A stretch of 64,000 bases of DNA from Balaenoptera acutorostrata (taxonomy: Eukaryota > Chordata > Mammalia > Artiodactyla > Balaenopteridae). Each line of letters begins with the position of its first letter. Position 1 is the stretch's first letter. Positions 36,983 to 46,836 of the stretch are shown piece by piece. The notes beneath the pieces were generated by a model, which saw nothing but the letters and a program-made list of their open reading frames with translations, searched no databases and was not told the origin of the DNA. The stretch spans positions 38,113,641-38,177,640 of the forward strand of contig NC_080074.1 in NCBI RefSeq assembly GCF_949987535.1, in the 5' to 3' direction. A program made the position numbers and the translations under genes.

Positions 36983-39900
36983 ATGGTCATAGGAACATAC
37001 ATATCGATAATTACCTTAAACGTGAATGGATTAAATGCCCCAACCAAAAGACATAGACTGGCTGAATGGATACAAAAACAAGACCCATATATATGCTGTC
37101 TACAAGAGACCCACTTCAGACCTAGGGACACATACAGACTGAAAGTCAGGGGATGGAAAAAGATATTCCATGCAAATGGAAATCAAAAGAAAGCTGGAGT
37201 AGCTATACTCATATCAGATAAAATAGACTTTAAAATAAAGAATGTTACAAGAGACAAGGAAGGACACTACATAATGATCCAGGGATCAATCCAAGAAGAA
37301 GATATAACAATTATAAATATATATGCACCCAACATAGGAGCACCTCAATACATAAGGCAACTGCTAACAGCTATAAAAGAGGAAATCAACAGTAACACAA
37401 TAATAGTGGGGGACTTTAACACCTCACTTACACCAATGGACAGATCATCCAAAATGAAAATAAATAAGGAAACAGAAGCTTTAAATGACACAATAGACCA
37501 GATAGGTTTAATTGATATATATAGGACATTCCATCCAAAAACGGCAGATTACACGTTCTTCTCAAGTGCACACGGAACATTCTCCAGGATAGATCACATC
37601 TTGGGTCACAAATCAAGCCTCAGTAAATTTAAGAAAATTGAAATCATATCAAGCATCTTTTCTGACCACAACGCTATGAGATTAGAAATGAATCACAGGG
37701 AAAAAAACGTAAAAAAGACAAACACATGGAGGCTAAACAATACGTTACTAAATAACCAAGAGATCACTGAAGAAATCAAAGAGGAAATAAAAAAATACCT
37801 AGAGACAAATGACAATGAAAACACGACGACCCAAAACCTATGGGATGCAGCAAAAGCGGTTCTAAGAGGGAAGTTTATAGCTATACAAGCCTACCTAAAG
37901 AAACAAGAAAAATCTCAAGTAAACAATCTAACTTTACACCTAAAGAAACTAGAGAAAGAAGAACAAACAAAACCCAAAGTTAGCAGAAGGAAAGAAATCA
38001 TAAAGATCAGAGCAGAAATAAATGAAATAGAAACAAAGAAAACAATAGCAAAGATCAATAAAACTAAAAGTTGGTTCTTTGAGAAGATAAACAAAATTGA
38101 TAAGCCATTAGCCAGACTCATCAAGAAAAAGAGGGAGAGGACTCAAATCAATAAAATCAGAAATGAAAAAGGAGAAGTTACAACAGACACCGCAGAAATA
38201 CAAAACATCCTAAGAGACTACTACAAGCAACTTTATGCCAATAAAATGGACAACCTGGAAGAAATGGACAAATTCTTAGAAAGGTATAACCTTCCAAGAC
38301 TGAACCAGGAAGAAATAGAAAATATCAACAGACCAATCACAAGTAATGAAATTGAAACTGTGATTAAAAATCTTCCAACAAACAAAAGTCCAGGACCAGA
38401 TGGCTTCACAGGTGAATTCTATCAAACATTTAGAGAAGAGCTAACACCCATCCTTCTCAAACTCTTCCAAAAAATTGCAGAGGAAGGAACTCTCCCAAAC
38501 TCATTCTATGAGGCCACCATCACCCTGATACCAAAACCAGACAAAGACACTACAAAAAAAGAAAATTACAGACCAATATCACTGATGAATATAGATGCAA
38601 AAATCCTCAACAAAATACTAGCAAACAGAATCCAACAACACATTAAAAGGATCATACACCACGATCAAGTGGGATTTATCCCAGGGATGCAAGGATTCTT
38701 CAATATACGCAAATCAATCAATGTGATACACCATATTAACAAATTGAAGAAGAAAAACCATATGATCATCTCAATAGATGCAGAAAAAGCTTTTGACAAA
38801 ATTCAACACCCATTTATGATAAAAACTCTCCAGAAAGTGGGCATAGAGGGAACCTACCTCAACATAATAAAGGCCATATATGACAAACCCACAGCAAACA
38901 TCATTCTCAATGGTGAAAAACTGAAAGCATTTCCTCTAAGATCAGGAACGAGACAAGGATGTCCACTCTCACCACTATTATTCAACATAGTTCTGGAAGT
39001 CCTAGCCACGGCAATCAGAGAAGAAAAAGAAATAAAAGGAATACAAATTGGAAAAGAAGAAGTAAAACTGTCACTGTTTGCGGATGACATGATACTATAC
39101 ATAGAGAATCCTAAAACTGCCACCAGAAAACTGCTAGAGCTAATTAATGAATATGGTAAAGTTGCAGGTTACAAAATTAATGCACAGAAATCTCTTGCAT
39201 TCCTATACACTAATGATGAAAAATCTGAAAGAGAAATTATGGAAACACTCCCATTTACCATTGCAACAAAAAGAATAAAATACCTAGGAATAAACCTACC
39301 TAGGGAGACAAAAGACCTGTATGCAGAAAACTATAAGACACTGATGAAAGAAATTAAAGATGATACCAACAGATGGAGAGATATACCATGTTCTTGGATT
39401 GGAAGAATCAACATTGTGAAAATGAGTATACTACCCAAAGCAATCTACAAATTCAATGCAATCCCTATCAAATTACCAATGGCATTTTTTACGGAGCTAG
39501 AACAAATCATCTTAAAATTTGTATGGAGACACAAAAGACCCCGAATAGCCAAAGCAGTCTTGAGGCAAAAAAATGGAGCTGGAGGAATCAGACTCCCTGA
39601 CTTCAGACTATACTACAAAGCTACAGTAATCAAGACAATATGGTACTGGCACAAAAACAGAAACATAGATCAATGGAACAAGATAGAAAGCCCAGAGATT
39701 AACCCACGCACCTATGGTCAACTAATCTATGACAAAGGAGGCAAAGATATACAATGGAGAAAAGACAGTCTCTTCAATAAGTGGTGCTGGGAAAACTGGA
39801 CAGCTACATGTAAAAGAATGAAATTAGAATACTCCCTAACACCATACACAAAAATAAACTCAAAATGGATTAGAGACCTAAATATAAGACTGGACACTAT

Positions 39901-40801
39901 AAAACTCTTAGAGGAAAACATAGGAAGAACACTCTTTGACATAAATCACAGCAAGATCTTTTTCGATCCACCTCCTAGAGTAATGGAAATAAAAACAAAA
40001 ATAAACAAGTGGGACCTAATGAAACTTCAAAGCTTTTGCACAGCAAAGGAAACCATAAACAAGACGAAAAGACAACCCTCAGAATGGGAGAAAATATTTG
40101 CAAATGAATCAACGGACAAAGGATTAATCTCCAAAATATATAAACAGCTCATTCAGCTCAATATCAAAGAAACAAACACCCCAATCCAAAAATGGGCCGA
40201 AGACCTAAATAGACATTTCTCCAAAGAAGACATACAGACGGCCACGAAGCACATGAAAAGATGCTCGACATCACTAATTATTAGAGAAATGCAAATCAAA
40301 ACTACAATGAGGTATCACCTCACTCCTGTTAGAATGGGCATCATCAGAAAATCTACAAACAACAAATGCTGGAGAGGGTGTGGAGAAAAGGGAACCCTCT
40401 TGCACTGTTGGTGGGAATGTAAATTGATACAGCCACTATGGAGAACAATATGGAGGTTCCTTAAAAAACTAAAAATAGAATTACCATATGACCCAGCAAT
40501 CCCACTACTGGGCATATACCCAGAGAAAACCGTAATTCAAAAAGACACGTGCACCCGAATGTTCATTGCAGCACTATTTACAATAGCCAGGTCATGGAAG
40601 CAACCTAAATGCCCATCAACAGACGAATGGATAAAGAAGTTGTGGTACATATATACGATGGAATATTATTCAGCCATAAAAAGGAACGAAATTGAGTCAT
40701 TTGTTGAGAAGTGGATGGATCTAGAGACTGTCATACAGAGTGAAGTAAGTCAGAAAGAGAAAAACAAATATCGTATGTTAATGCATGTATGTGGAACGTA
40801 G
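36983..40801 (+). CDS. L1 ORF2 protein (endonuclease-reverse transcriptase), intact, 1272 aa
   Basis: ORF2p nicks genomic DNA and uses the freed 3' end to prime reverse transcription of L1 RNA (target-primed reverse transcription). Endonuclease domain at about 1-240, with the apurinic-endonuclease-like residues in place: N13, E42 (QETH), D144 and N146 (GDFNT), D204 (RIDH), H229 (SDHN). Reverse transcriptase at about 450-780, with the [17 protein letters not shown] block and the catalytic FADD box (F699, D701, D702). C-terminal cysteine-rich region C1129-x3-C1133 ... H1141-C1142-x3-C1146. Length matches the roughly 1275 aa typical of mammals. No stop or frameshift anywhere. Translation of L1 ORF2 is known to depend on ORF1 upstream by an unusual reinitiation; the 58-nt spacer fits that. 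All catalytic residues I can check are present, so an active enzyme is plausible. Confidence 0.97.
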   Translation: MVIGTYISIITLNVNGLNAPTKRHRLAEWIQKQDPYICCLQETHFRPRDTYRLKVRGWKKIFHANGNQKKAGVAILISDKIDFKIKNVTRDKEGHYIMIQGSIQEEDITIINIYAPNIGAPQYIRQLLTAIKEEINSNTIIVGDFNTSLTPMDRSSKMKINKETEALNDTIDQIGLIDIYRTFHPKTADYTFFSSAHGTFSRIDHILGHKSSLSKFKKIEIISSIFSDHNAMRLEMNHREKNVKKTNTWRLNNTLLNNQEITEEIKEEIKKYLETNDNENTTTQNLWDAAKAVLRGKFIAIQAYLKKQEKSQVNNLTLHLKKLEKEEQTKPKVSRRKEIIKIRAEINEIETKKTIAKINKTKSWFFEKINKIDKPLARLIKKKRERTQINKIRNEKGEVTTDTAEIQNILRDYYKQLYANKMDNLEEMDKFLERYNLPRLNQEEIENINRPITSNEIETVIKNLPTNKSPGPDGFTGEFYQTFREELTPILLKLFQKIAEEGTLPNSFYEATITLIPKPDKDTTKKENYRPISLMNIDAKILNKILANRIQQHIKRIIHHDQVGFIPGMQGFFNIRKSINVIHHINKLKKKNHMIISIDAEKAFDKIQHPFMIKTLQKVGIEGTYLNIIKAIYDKPTANIILNGEKLKAFPLRSGTRQGCPLSPLLFNIVLEVLATAIREEKEIKGIQIGKEEVKLSLFADDMILYIENPKTATRKLLELINEYGKVAGYKINAQKSLAFLYTNDEKSEREIMETLPFTIATKRIKYLGINLPRETKDLYAENYKTLMKEIKDDTNRWRDIPCSWIGRINIVKMSILPKAIYKFNAIPIKLPMAFFTELEQIILKFVWRHKRPRIAKAVLRQKNGAGGIRLPDFRLYYKATVIKTIWYWHKNRNIDQWNKIESPEINPRTYGQLIYDKGGKDIQWRKDSLFNKWCWENWTATCKRMKLEYSLTPYTKINSKWIRDLNIRLDTIKLLEENIGRTLFDINHSKIFFDPPPRVMEIKTKINKWDLMKLQSFCTAKETINKTKRQPSEWEKIFANESTDKGLISKIYKQLIQLNIKETNTPIQKWAEDLNRHFSKEDIQTATKHMKRCSTSLIIREMQIKTTMRYHLTPVRMGIIRKSTNNKCWRGCGEKGTLLHCWWECKLIQPLWRTIWRFLKKLKIELPYDPAIPLLGIYPEKTVIQKDTCTRMFIAALFTIARSWKQPKCPSTDEWIKKLWYIYTMEYYSAIKRNEIESFVEKWMDLETVIQSEVSQKEKNKYRMLMHVCGT

Positions 40802-41011
40802 AAAAATGGTACAGATGAGCCAGTTTGCAGGGCAGAAGTTGAGACACAGATGTAGAGAATGGACATATGGACACCAAGGGGGGAAAACTGCGATGAGGTG
40901 GGGATGGTGATGTGCTGAATTGGGCGATTGGGATTGACATGTATACACTGATGTGTATAAAACTGATGCCTAATAAGAACCTGCAGTATAAAAAAACAAA
41001 CAAAACAACTA
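40802..41011 (+). other. L1-A 3'UTR and first A-rich tail
   Basis: About 190 bases of 3'UTR with a G-rich patch ('aaggggggaaaactgcgatg', near 40877), as is common in L1 3'UTRs. It ends '..aagaacctgcagtataaaa', followed by an A-rich tail with C interruptions (40989-41011). The truncated copy at 19.7-20.5 kb has the same 3'UTR end, which marks where L1 sequence proper stops. Confidence 0.9.
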
Positions 41012-41457
41012 ATACTAAACTTTCATTGGGTTATTTGTATGGAAATATGTTAATATAAATGTTTCAGACATTACATGAAATTTCTAAAAATCTTATATTT
41101 GTATTTGTATGGAAATATGTATGGAAATATGTTAATATAAATGTTTCAGACAGTACATGAAATTTCTAAAAATCTTATATTTGTATTTGTATGGAAATAT
41201 GTATGGAAATATGTTAATATAAATGTTTCAGACATTACATGAAATTTCTAAAAATCTTGTATTTGTATGGAAATATGTATGGAAATATGTTAATATAAAT
41301 GTTTCAGACATTACATGAAATTTCTAAAAATCTTATATTTGTATTTGTATGGAAATATGTATGGAAATATGTTAATATAAATGTTTCAGACATTACATGA
41401 AATTTCTAAAAATCTTATTTTTGTATTTGTATGGAAATATGTATGGAAATATGTTAA

Positions 41458-41460
<3 letters not shown>
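41012..41460. repeat. 3'-transduced flank: ~82-bp minisatellite, five copies
   Basis: About 450 bp of non-L1 sequence between two A tails. It consists of five tandem units of 82 bp (one is 76 bp, lacking six bases), with 'taatataaatgtttcagac' starting at 41051, 41133, 41215, 41291 and 41373, and a partial sixth that runs straight into the terminal A tail. Units are almost identical. Because the target-site duplication lies beyond it, this DNA arrived with the L1: RNA read through the source element's weak poly(A) signal into its flank. There are no unique spacers between repeats. Confidence 0.93.
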
Positions 41461-41490
<30 letters not shown>

Positions 41491-41491
<1 letters not shown>

Positions 41492-41507
41492 AAAAGCTGT
41501 AGTCCTG
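41491..41507. repeat. Target-site duplication of L1-A, right copy
   Basis: Directly follows the terminal A tail and is identical to 35034-35050. This position, beyond the minisatellite, shows that the minisatellite was part of the inserted RNA and was not at the target site. Confidence 0.97.
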
Positions 41508-43559
41508 AGGCTAGAGAGGCCTGTGTGGAAAGAGAGAGCGACAGGAGGAGGAAGGAATAGAAGGTGCTTAGAAAGATTTTTCTGAAGTTCTGCTATGTGG
41601 TTGCAGTAAATCTCCATTTTCAGTAAAATCTACATTGCAAGTTGTTGCTTTTTAGAATTGTACTTTGGGGAAGGGTGTGCAAAAAGTTCCTTACTCAGGA
41701 TGGGAAAAATAAATGAGATGCTGACCATGGGAACCCCATCACACTTGGGTTACCGGCAATTCTAACTTAATATCTGCACAGTGTAAATATGCTATTTTTC
41801 GGTTGCATTTTCAGTTAACAATAGAAAAATGATTTATAGCCCTACAGCAATGTATTTATTACAACAAATAAAATTATATCATATTTTTCCAATCCACTAT
41901 ACTTCTCTAAAATGTAGACATGTGAGAATTATACCACAATATATTTGACTTGGGCTTACCTTTGAAAATTAGTCTTTTTTTTGCTACATCATATTCATAC
42001 TATTAATTAAATTACATTGGTAATATAGAAGGTCACTTGCTATTTTGTATTTACAAAGTAGGTTTTATCTTATTTGATGTACTTTAGCCATGTCCTTGTT
42101 CTTCCCTCTCAATTACATAATTTAAGAGGAAGTGTGGTTTTATTGTGTCCAGCAAAAAGAATACTGATAAGAATGAACAGTAAAAGTAATAATTGCCTAT
42201 CTTTTATATTGACATTTCTTTTTGAAAAAAAAGTGAATGTTGTACCTTCAGAGGGTACTATCAGTACTATTATGTTTAAAAAACATATTTTATTATGGTA
42301 TACCACTAATCTTTCCTCTTCCGCTTGATTCTCTAATGTTTTCTCTTCTATAGCATTAGAAATTGATAAAATTAACTGAACTACTATCCCTGACAGATGA
42401 TAACTCCTGCCCTCCTTCCCACAAAAGAAAGACTTTCACCTAAGATTACTATCAAAAGAATGTCAAGATGTCTACAATTTTGTATGCATGTAAAATTCTT
42501 GTAACATGTACATTCACAAAGGCATGTACATTTACTGCTAAAATTATCATTGGCGAGAACTGATATAATGGGGAGGGATGCCAATGTCCTGGCAGGTGAA
42601 AAAGGGAGAATATGATTTCTACAGAGAACCTGAGTGTCAAAACGAGAGTCTTGATGGAATGTTTTGTTTAGACTTTCGACAGAGTTTTCAAAGTCATGAA
42701 CTTTAAATGTTGTTAATTCCAACATTTTAAAAATGACAGATAACTAATTTTGTGTTATATCTTCTACCCCCAAAAGTTAATTTTTTGTCTTTGTCTGGTT
42801 GTCAAGGGCTGATTAGGTAGCACAGAAACTGATTACTAAAAGATTCCTTTTTTAAATTAAGGAATTCATGCCTACAACCTTCCAGAATGAAAAAGATTTC
42901 TACTCTTTTGCCACTGGGATGAAGAGATATTTTTTGGTAATGGAGTGCACATGAAATCAGGCAAAACGTTCAATAGACACAAAGGGAATATTTGTTGAAG
43001 TGCCTCCTCCTTTTTTAGAGTCTGGACATAGGAAAGTACTATTTCTGTACATTCTGCCTTCCACGTGTCTATGGACAATGACCATCAAAAATTCCCAGCA
43101 GCCAGTGGCACCTCCTGTTGGAAAAGTTACTCTGCATGAGTTTCAACACTCAAGGAAGGTGTCCTAAAGATTCTTTTACTTCTTTCATTAGTCTGGAGAG
43201 AATGTTACTGCACAGGTGCCAATTCTCCTTGTGGCTTTTTTTCTCCTCAGTTGCCTTAAAACTGGTGTCTAAATAAGGCAGGCTATTACTCTTTCTGTAT
43301 ATTTTACTGAATCAGGGGACATGTGTCATACAAGAGCAATATAGAGTGTCCCCAGTCCTGCTGAATGTTTTCCCTGCCATCGGTTTCATGATTCTTCACT
43401 TTGCTTCTCTTACCTAGCTCTAATAAGCAAACAGAAAAGGTAGCAGCGATCTCAGTGGTTTTTCTTTCATCCAGTATGTATCACCCTGTTGATAATTTTG
43501 TTTTCTTGAGGCCAAATATCATTAAAGGCAAAAACAAATTACTAAAGGCAGTATGTTGT
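41508..43559. other. Unrecognised stretch of about 2 kb
   Basis: AT-rich DNA downstream of L1-A. The 84- and 113-codon frames at 42074-42725 lie on opposite strands and show no domain. No repeat recognised. Confidence 0.4.
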
Positions 43560-43790
43560 CATATGAAGAGAGGGCTTTGGAGCCAAGGGTTTTCAGTTTA
43601 AAAGTGGCTTTATCATCTACTCAGGAGTGGGGACTTAGTCAAGTTACACATCTTCTGTGACTTAGTTTCCCTAATATAAGATGGTGAAAACAACACCTAG
43701 CAGGAGGTGCTATGTAATTAGATATATGAGATATATAATGTTCTTATAACACAGCAGGCATGATTTAAAGCATAGCCAGAAGTCAGAAGT
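43560..43790 (+). repeat. MIR SINE
   Basis: Sense MIR: 'gggctttggagccaagggtt', 'gacttagtcaagttacacat', 'gtgacttagtttccctaata' and a diverged 3' part. Confidence 0.75.
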
Positions 43791-43837
43791 AAAATTCAAT
43801 TTCTCTGTCCCTAAGCAGCTTGGAATATAATTGGAAA

Positions 43838-43841
43838 TACA

Positions 43842-43881
<40 letters not shown>

Positions 43882-43883
43882 AC
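43838..43883. repeat. (CA)n microsatellite
   Basis: Nearly pure CA dinucleotide run with one TA interruption. Confidence 0.95.
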
Positions 43884-45426
43884 AATCAGTATTACAATAT
43901 AGCATATAATTTTGCCAGATGATTGATAGGGATGATTACTAGGGAATTTTAGAAGTCCAAGAAAAATATTCTGTGACATTCATAAGCTAGTGACCTTTTC
44001 TGAGCCAAAAGCACCACAGTGAAATCATTGTCTTAGGCAGGTTCTTTTGACAGCAATTGCCCCAAGACACCAGATGTGGCTGTGGAAAGTTAGAAAGCTA
44101 CTGCACAAACTTAACAATGTGCTAAAGGCCAGAATTGTACAGACAGATAATTCTGTTTATGCTAAAATTAAAAACATTTAAGTACTGGGGGGAGCAAGCA
44201 GTACAAATAGGTAATTCACTCACCAATGTTAAACAGAGATGAGCATAATTTTCTTCCACAGATAGATTGGTAGCATCATTGATTTGAAATGAATTAAATT
44301 GCACCGAGCTACTTATTAATCCATAGAAAACCAACTGGGGCTGTGAATGAGTACCTTTCCAAATTTTTTCGCTAGCAACTTTACACCCTGGTGTTAGTGT
44401 TGAATTTAATAAAACAGGGCCAAAGAAGCTGTGGCAATTGAAGCATGAAGCTTAGCTGCAGAGCTAAGGGAGGCCACACAGGGCTTTATCCCGACCATTT
44501 CCCAGATATGTAATATCCACAGAATGTACCTCAGGATATGCTCCCCTCCAGATTCTTAGTACTCCCCTCACTCTTGGCCTCCTACATACAGATATAGAAA
44601 AGATTCAAATCCTAGTGCCTAATAGTGTAATAATAATAACTGTATTAGTCTCCATTTGCTTAGTACTTTACAGTTGTCAAAGTGCAGTCACGTATATTTT
44701 CAGTAGTTTTTATTGCTTGTGTTTCCTAAATTTCTAAAGATATTTTTTAAAAATACTTTATTTTTCAAAAGTTGTATAACATTCACATATTATTGGAGGC
44801 TTTTCTGAGAATTAAATTAAAAAATCATTTAAGATGTCCCTATTTTAAAATAACTTTAGACATATTAGATGAATGGAAATATAAGAAGTTTAGTCAGAAT
44901 AATTATGTTTCTCGGTAGGAAAGGAAATGGAAGTGTGAAGAATCTGGATTTTGCTTAAGAAATCAAAATGAGATGTTTGAAATGGGGCCTTGAAGATTCT
45001 GGGCAAAAGAGAAAACAGTAACATTTCCCCCTATATCTCAATTCAGCTTCTTTAATGCATCTGTGCAGCATTAATATGGCTTTATAAGTCTTTAGAGAAG
45101 GAGATTGGAGTTTCCAGGACTGTAAACTTAGACACTGAGAATAACAAGTATTCTCTGAGTATTGAAAGTGACTCTTAAACACAGCACGCTCAAGGACAAA
45201 TACCCAAGTCGACAAGCATGTCTTGCTCACCATCAACTCTAATAAAGATGAGCTGGGCAAGTCGCAATGTATCTACCAGTGTTTCTGACAAGGAAATGAA
45301 TGTTTTTAAGAAGTATTGCCCTGAGTGGGCAGCTGAGTGGGCAGTGATTCAGCTCTTCAACTACAGGAAATCAGTAGTAAAGCATAAAAAGCCAAAAACA
45401 AGTCAAATAGAGAGCCTTTTACTCTG
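43884..45426. other. Unrecognised stretch of about 1.5 kb
   Basis: Only short chance frames. The sequence near 44640-44700 is faintly MIR-like on the minus strand, too weak to call. Confidence 0.4.
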
Positions 45427-45430
45427 TGTG

Positions 45431-45468
<38 letters not shown>
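45427..45468. repeat. (GT)n microsatellite
   Basis: GT dinucleotide run. It creates the cysteine-valine repeat seen in a 106-codon chance frame (45218-45538), which is not a gene. Confidence 0.95.
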
Positions 45469-45470
<2 letters not shown>

Positions 45471-46033
45471 GGGAAAGAAAAGCATCTAGTATAGGTAAAA
45501 AGTTGAGGTTAAAAAAAACATTGGAAATGATTTTTTAAGTGCTATAAAACATTGAGTATTTCAAAGCAATGCTTCTGAGGTTTCCATTAATACTATGTTT
45601 TCTAAGAGTTTAAACATCCTATTTGGGGAGGGTGCAGAAATAATGAGACTTAATCATGCTATCTCTATCTTTGGTTTGTTCAAATATGTTGTGAATATGA
45701 ATTTAATCTACAGCCGATATGAGACTCTGTCCAGGGATATTTTAGTATGATAATATCATAATAATAATGTTTAAACTATTATTAAAATGAGAAGTCTGGG
45801 CATTGCTCATGTTTTTCACAGGCTAGGTAAGGTCACAGCAGAAGGTGGACATTTCAAAACAGCAGTTTACTGAATACAACTTGCCATACTTAATGCAGGA
45901 GTTAAAAGTTAGATTTTACTAAAAAATGAAAAGTCTTGGACAAATATAAAACTGGATGTGACACCATAACAACAGCAAGCATAATTCAAGTGTCTCCTGA
46001 GCAAACCAAGAAATACTGTCATTCTGGTTATAT
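45469..46033. other. Unrecognised stretch
   Basis: About 565 bases up to the SINE's target-site duplication, with nothing recognised. Confidence 0.4.
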
Positions 46034-46385
46034 AAAGAGTGTCAAGGCTTCCCTGGTGGTGCAGGGGTTAAGAATCCACCTGCCAATGCAGGGGACACAG
46101 GTTCGAGCCCTGGTCCTGGAAGATCCCACATGCCGCGGATCAACTAAGCCCGTGCGCCATAACTACTGAGCCTGCGCTCTAGAGCCCGCGAGCCACAACA
46201 ACTGAAGCCCGCGTGCCTAGAGCCCGTGCTCCACAGCAAGAGAAGCCACCGCAATGAGAATCCCGTACACTGCAACGAAGAGTAGGCCCTGCTCGCTGCA
46301 ACTAGAGAAAGCCCACGCACAGCAACAAAGACCCACCTCAGCCAATAAACAAATAAACAAATAAATAAATAAAAAAGAGTGTCAA
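46034..46385 (+). mobile_element. CHR-type tRNA-derived SINE with TSD
   Basis: A full-length SINE of the CHR superfamily (shared by cetaceans, hippos and ruminants). It starts 'ggcttccctggtggtgcagg' at 46046. The tRNA-like head contains an A box ('tggtgcaggggttaag') and a B box 'ggttcgagccc' at 46100-46110, the internal RNA polymerase III promoter. A tRNA-unrelated body and an A-rich (AAAT/AAAC) tail follow. A 12-bp target-site duplication 'aaagagtgtcaa' flanks it (46034-46045, 46374-46385). SINEs of this kind encode no protein and use the reverse transcriptase of L1 elements. Together with the copy at 55.2 kb it is the main evidence for the organism group. Confidence 0.93.
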
Positions 46386-46825
46386 ATGCCCATTTGGTTT
46401 AGCAACATGAAGCTCAAAGTTGACATTAGCTAGAGGATATTGGTGTGGGTTGTAGAATGAGTGGGAGCTAATGAAATGGAGAGATTACAGATGAATATAT
46501 CAGGAGATTGGCTGTAAATGGGAAGAGATCTAGAGTAGTAATTGGGAGAGTAGATGGGTCCTAGGAGGGATTTAAAAGGTGGATGAGACTTGAGCAGGTT
46601 TATATGTTTGAAATAAGGAGTCAAAAGAAAGCAAGAGGTTGATAACAAAAAAAAGAGAGAAAGATAAGTAGAACAAAACATGGTGAGAGCTCCAGAGCAC
46701 CGCCATATATTTGAAACCAATTTAAATGAATTTTGAACATTTTATAAAAAGTTCATTTTTACTTGTGTGAAACAAACCTAAAGTGAATTAGAACTAACAG
46801 AAATAACAGAAAAAGTACTCTTATT
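46386..46825. other. Unrecognised stretch
   Basis: About 440 bases between the SINE and L1-B, nothing recognised. Confidence 0.4.
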
Positions 46826-46836
46826 AAGAAGGGATA
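46826..46836. repeat. Target-site duplication of L1-B, left copy
   Basis: 11 bp 'aagaagggata', identical to 53954-53964. Confidence 0.9.

Larger units (their letters stand above)
35034..41507 (+). mobile_element. Full-length L1 (L1-A) with both ORFs open and a 3' transduction
   Basis: A complete sense-strand L1 retrotransposon. Its parts are a 968-bp 5'UTR (35051-36018), ORF1 (36019-36924), a 58-nt spacer, ORF2 (36983-40801), a ~200-bp 3'UTR, an A-rich tail (about 40989-41011), ~450 bp of non-L1 sequence (41012-41460) and a second, purer A tail (41463-41490). A perfect 17-bp target-site duplication, 'gaaaagctgtagtcctg', lies at 35034-35050 and 41491-41507. The insertion point reads TT|GAAAA, close to the L1 endonuclease preference TT|AAAA. 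Undamaged ORFs, a perfect duplication and a clean A tail all point to a recent insertion, and the copy may still be able to move. This is inferred from structure; no activity is shown. Confidence 0.97.

Noticed and set aside
41030..41460. CRISPR-like array of regular repeats
   Set aside because: The 82-bp units are contiguous with no unique spacers, and they lie in a mammalian L1 3' transduction. This is a minisatellite.
44640..44720. Additional antisense MIR
   Set aside because: Only a few scattered matches to the consensus; too weak to list.
45218..45538. 106-codon frame with a cysteine-valine repeat
   Set aside because: The repeat is the translation of a GT microsatellite.
46046..46120. 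tRNA gene
   Set aside because: The A and B boxes belong to a CHR SINE head. The sequence continues into the SINE body and A tail, and a cloverleaf with proper acceptor stem is not formed.
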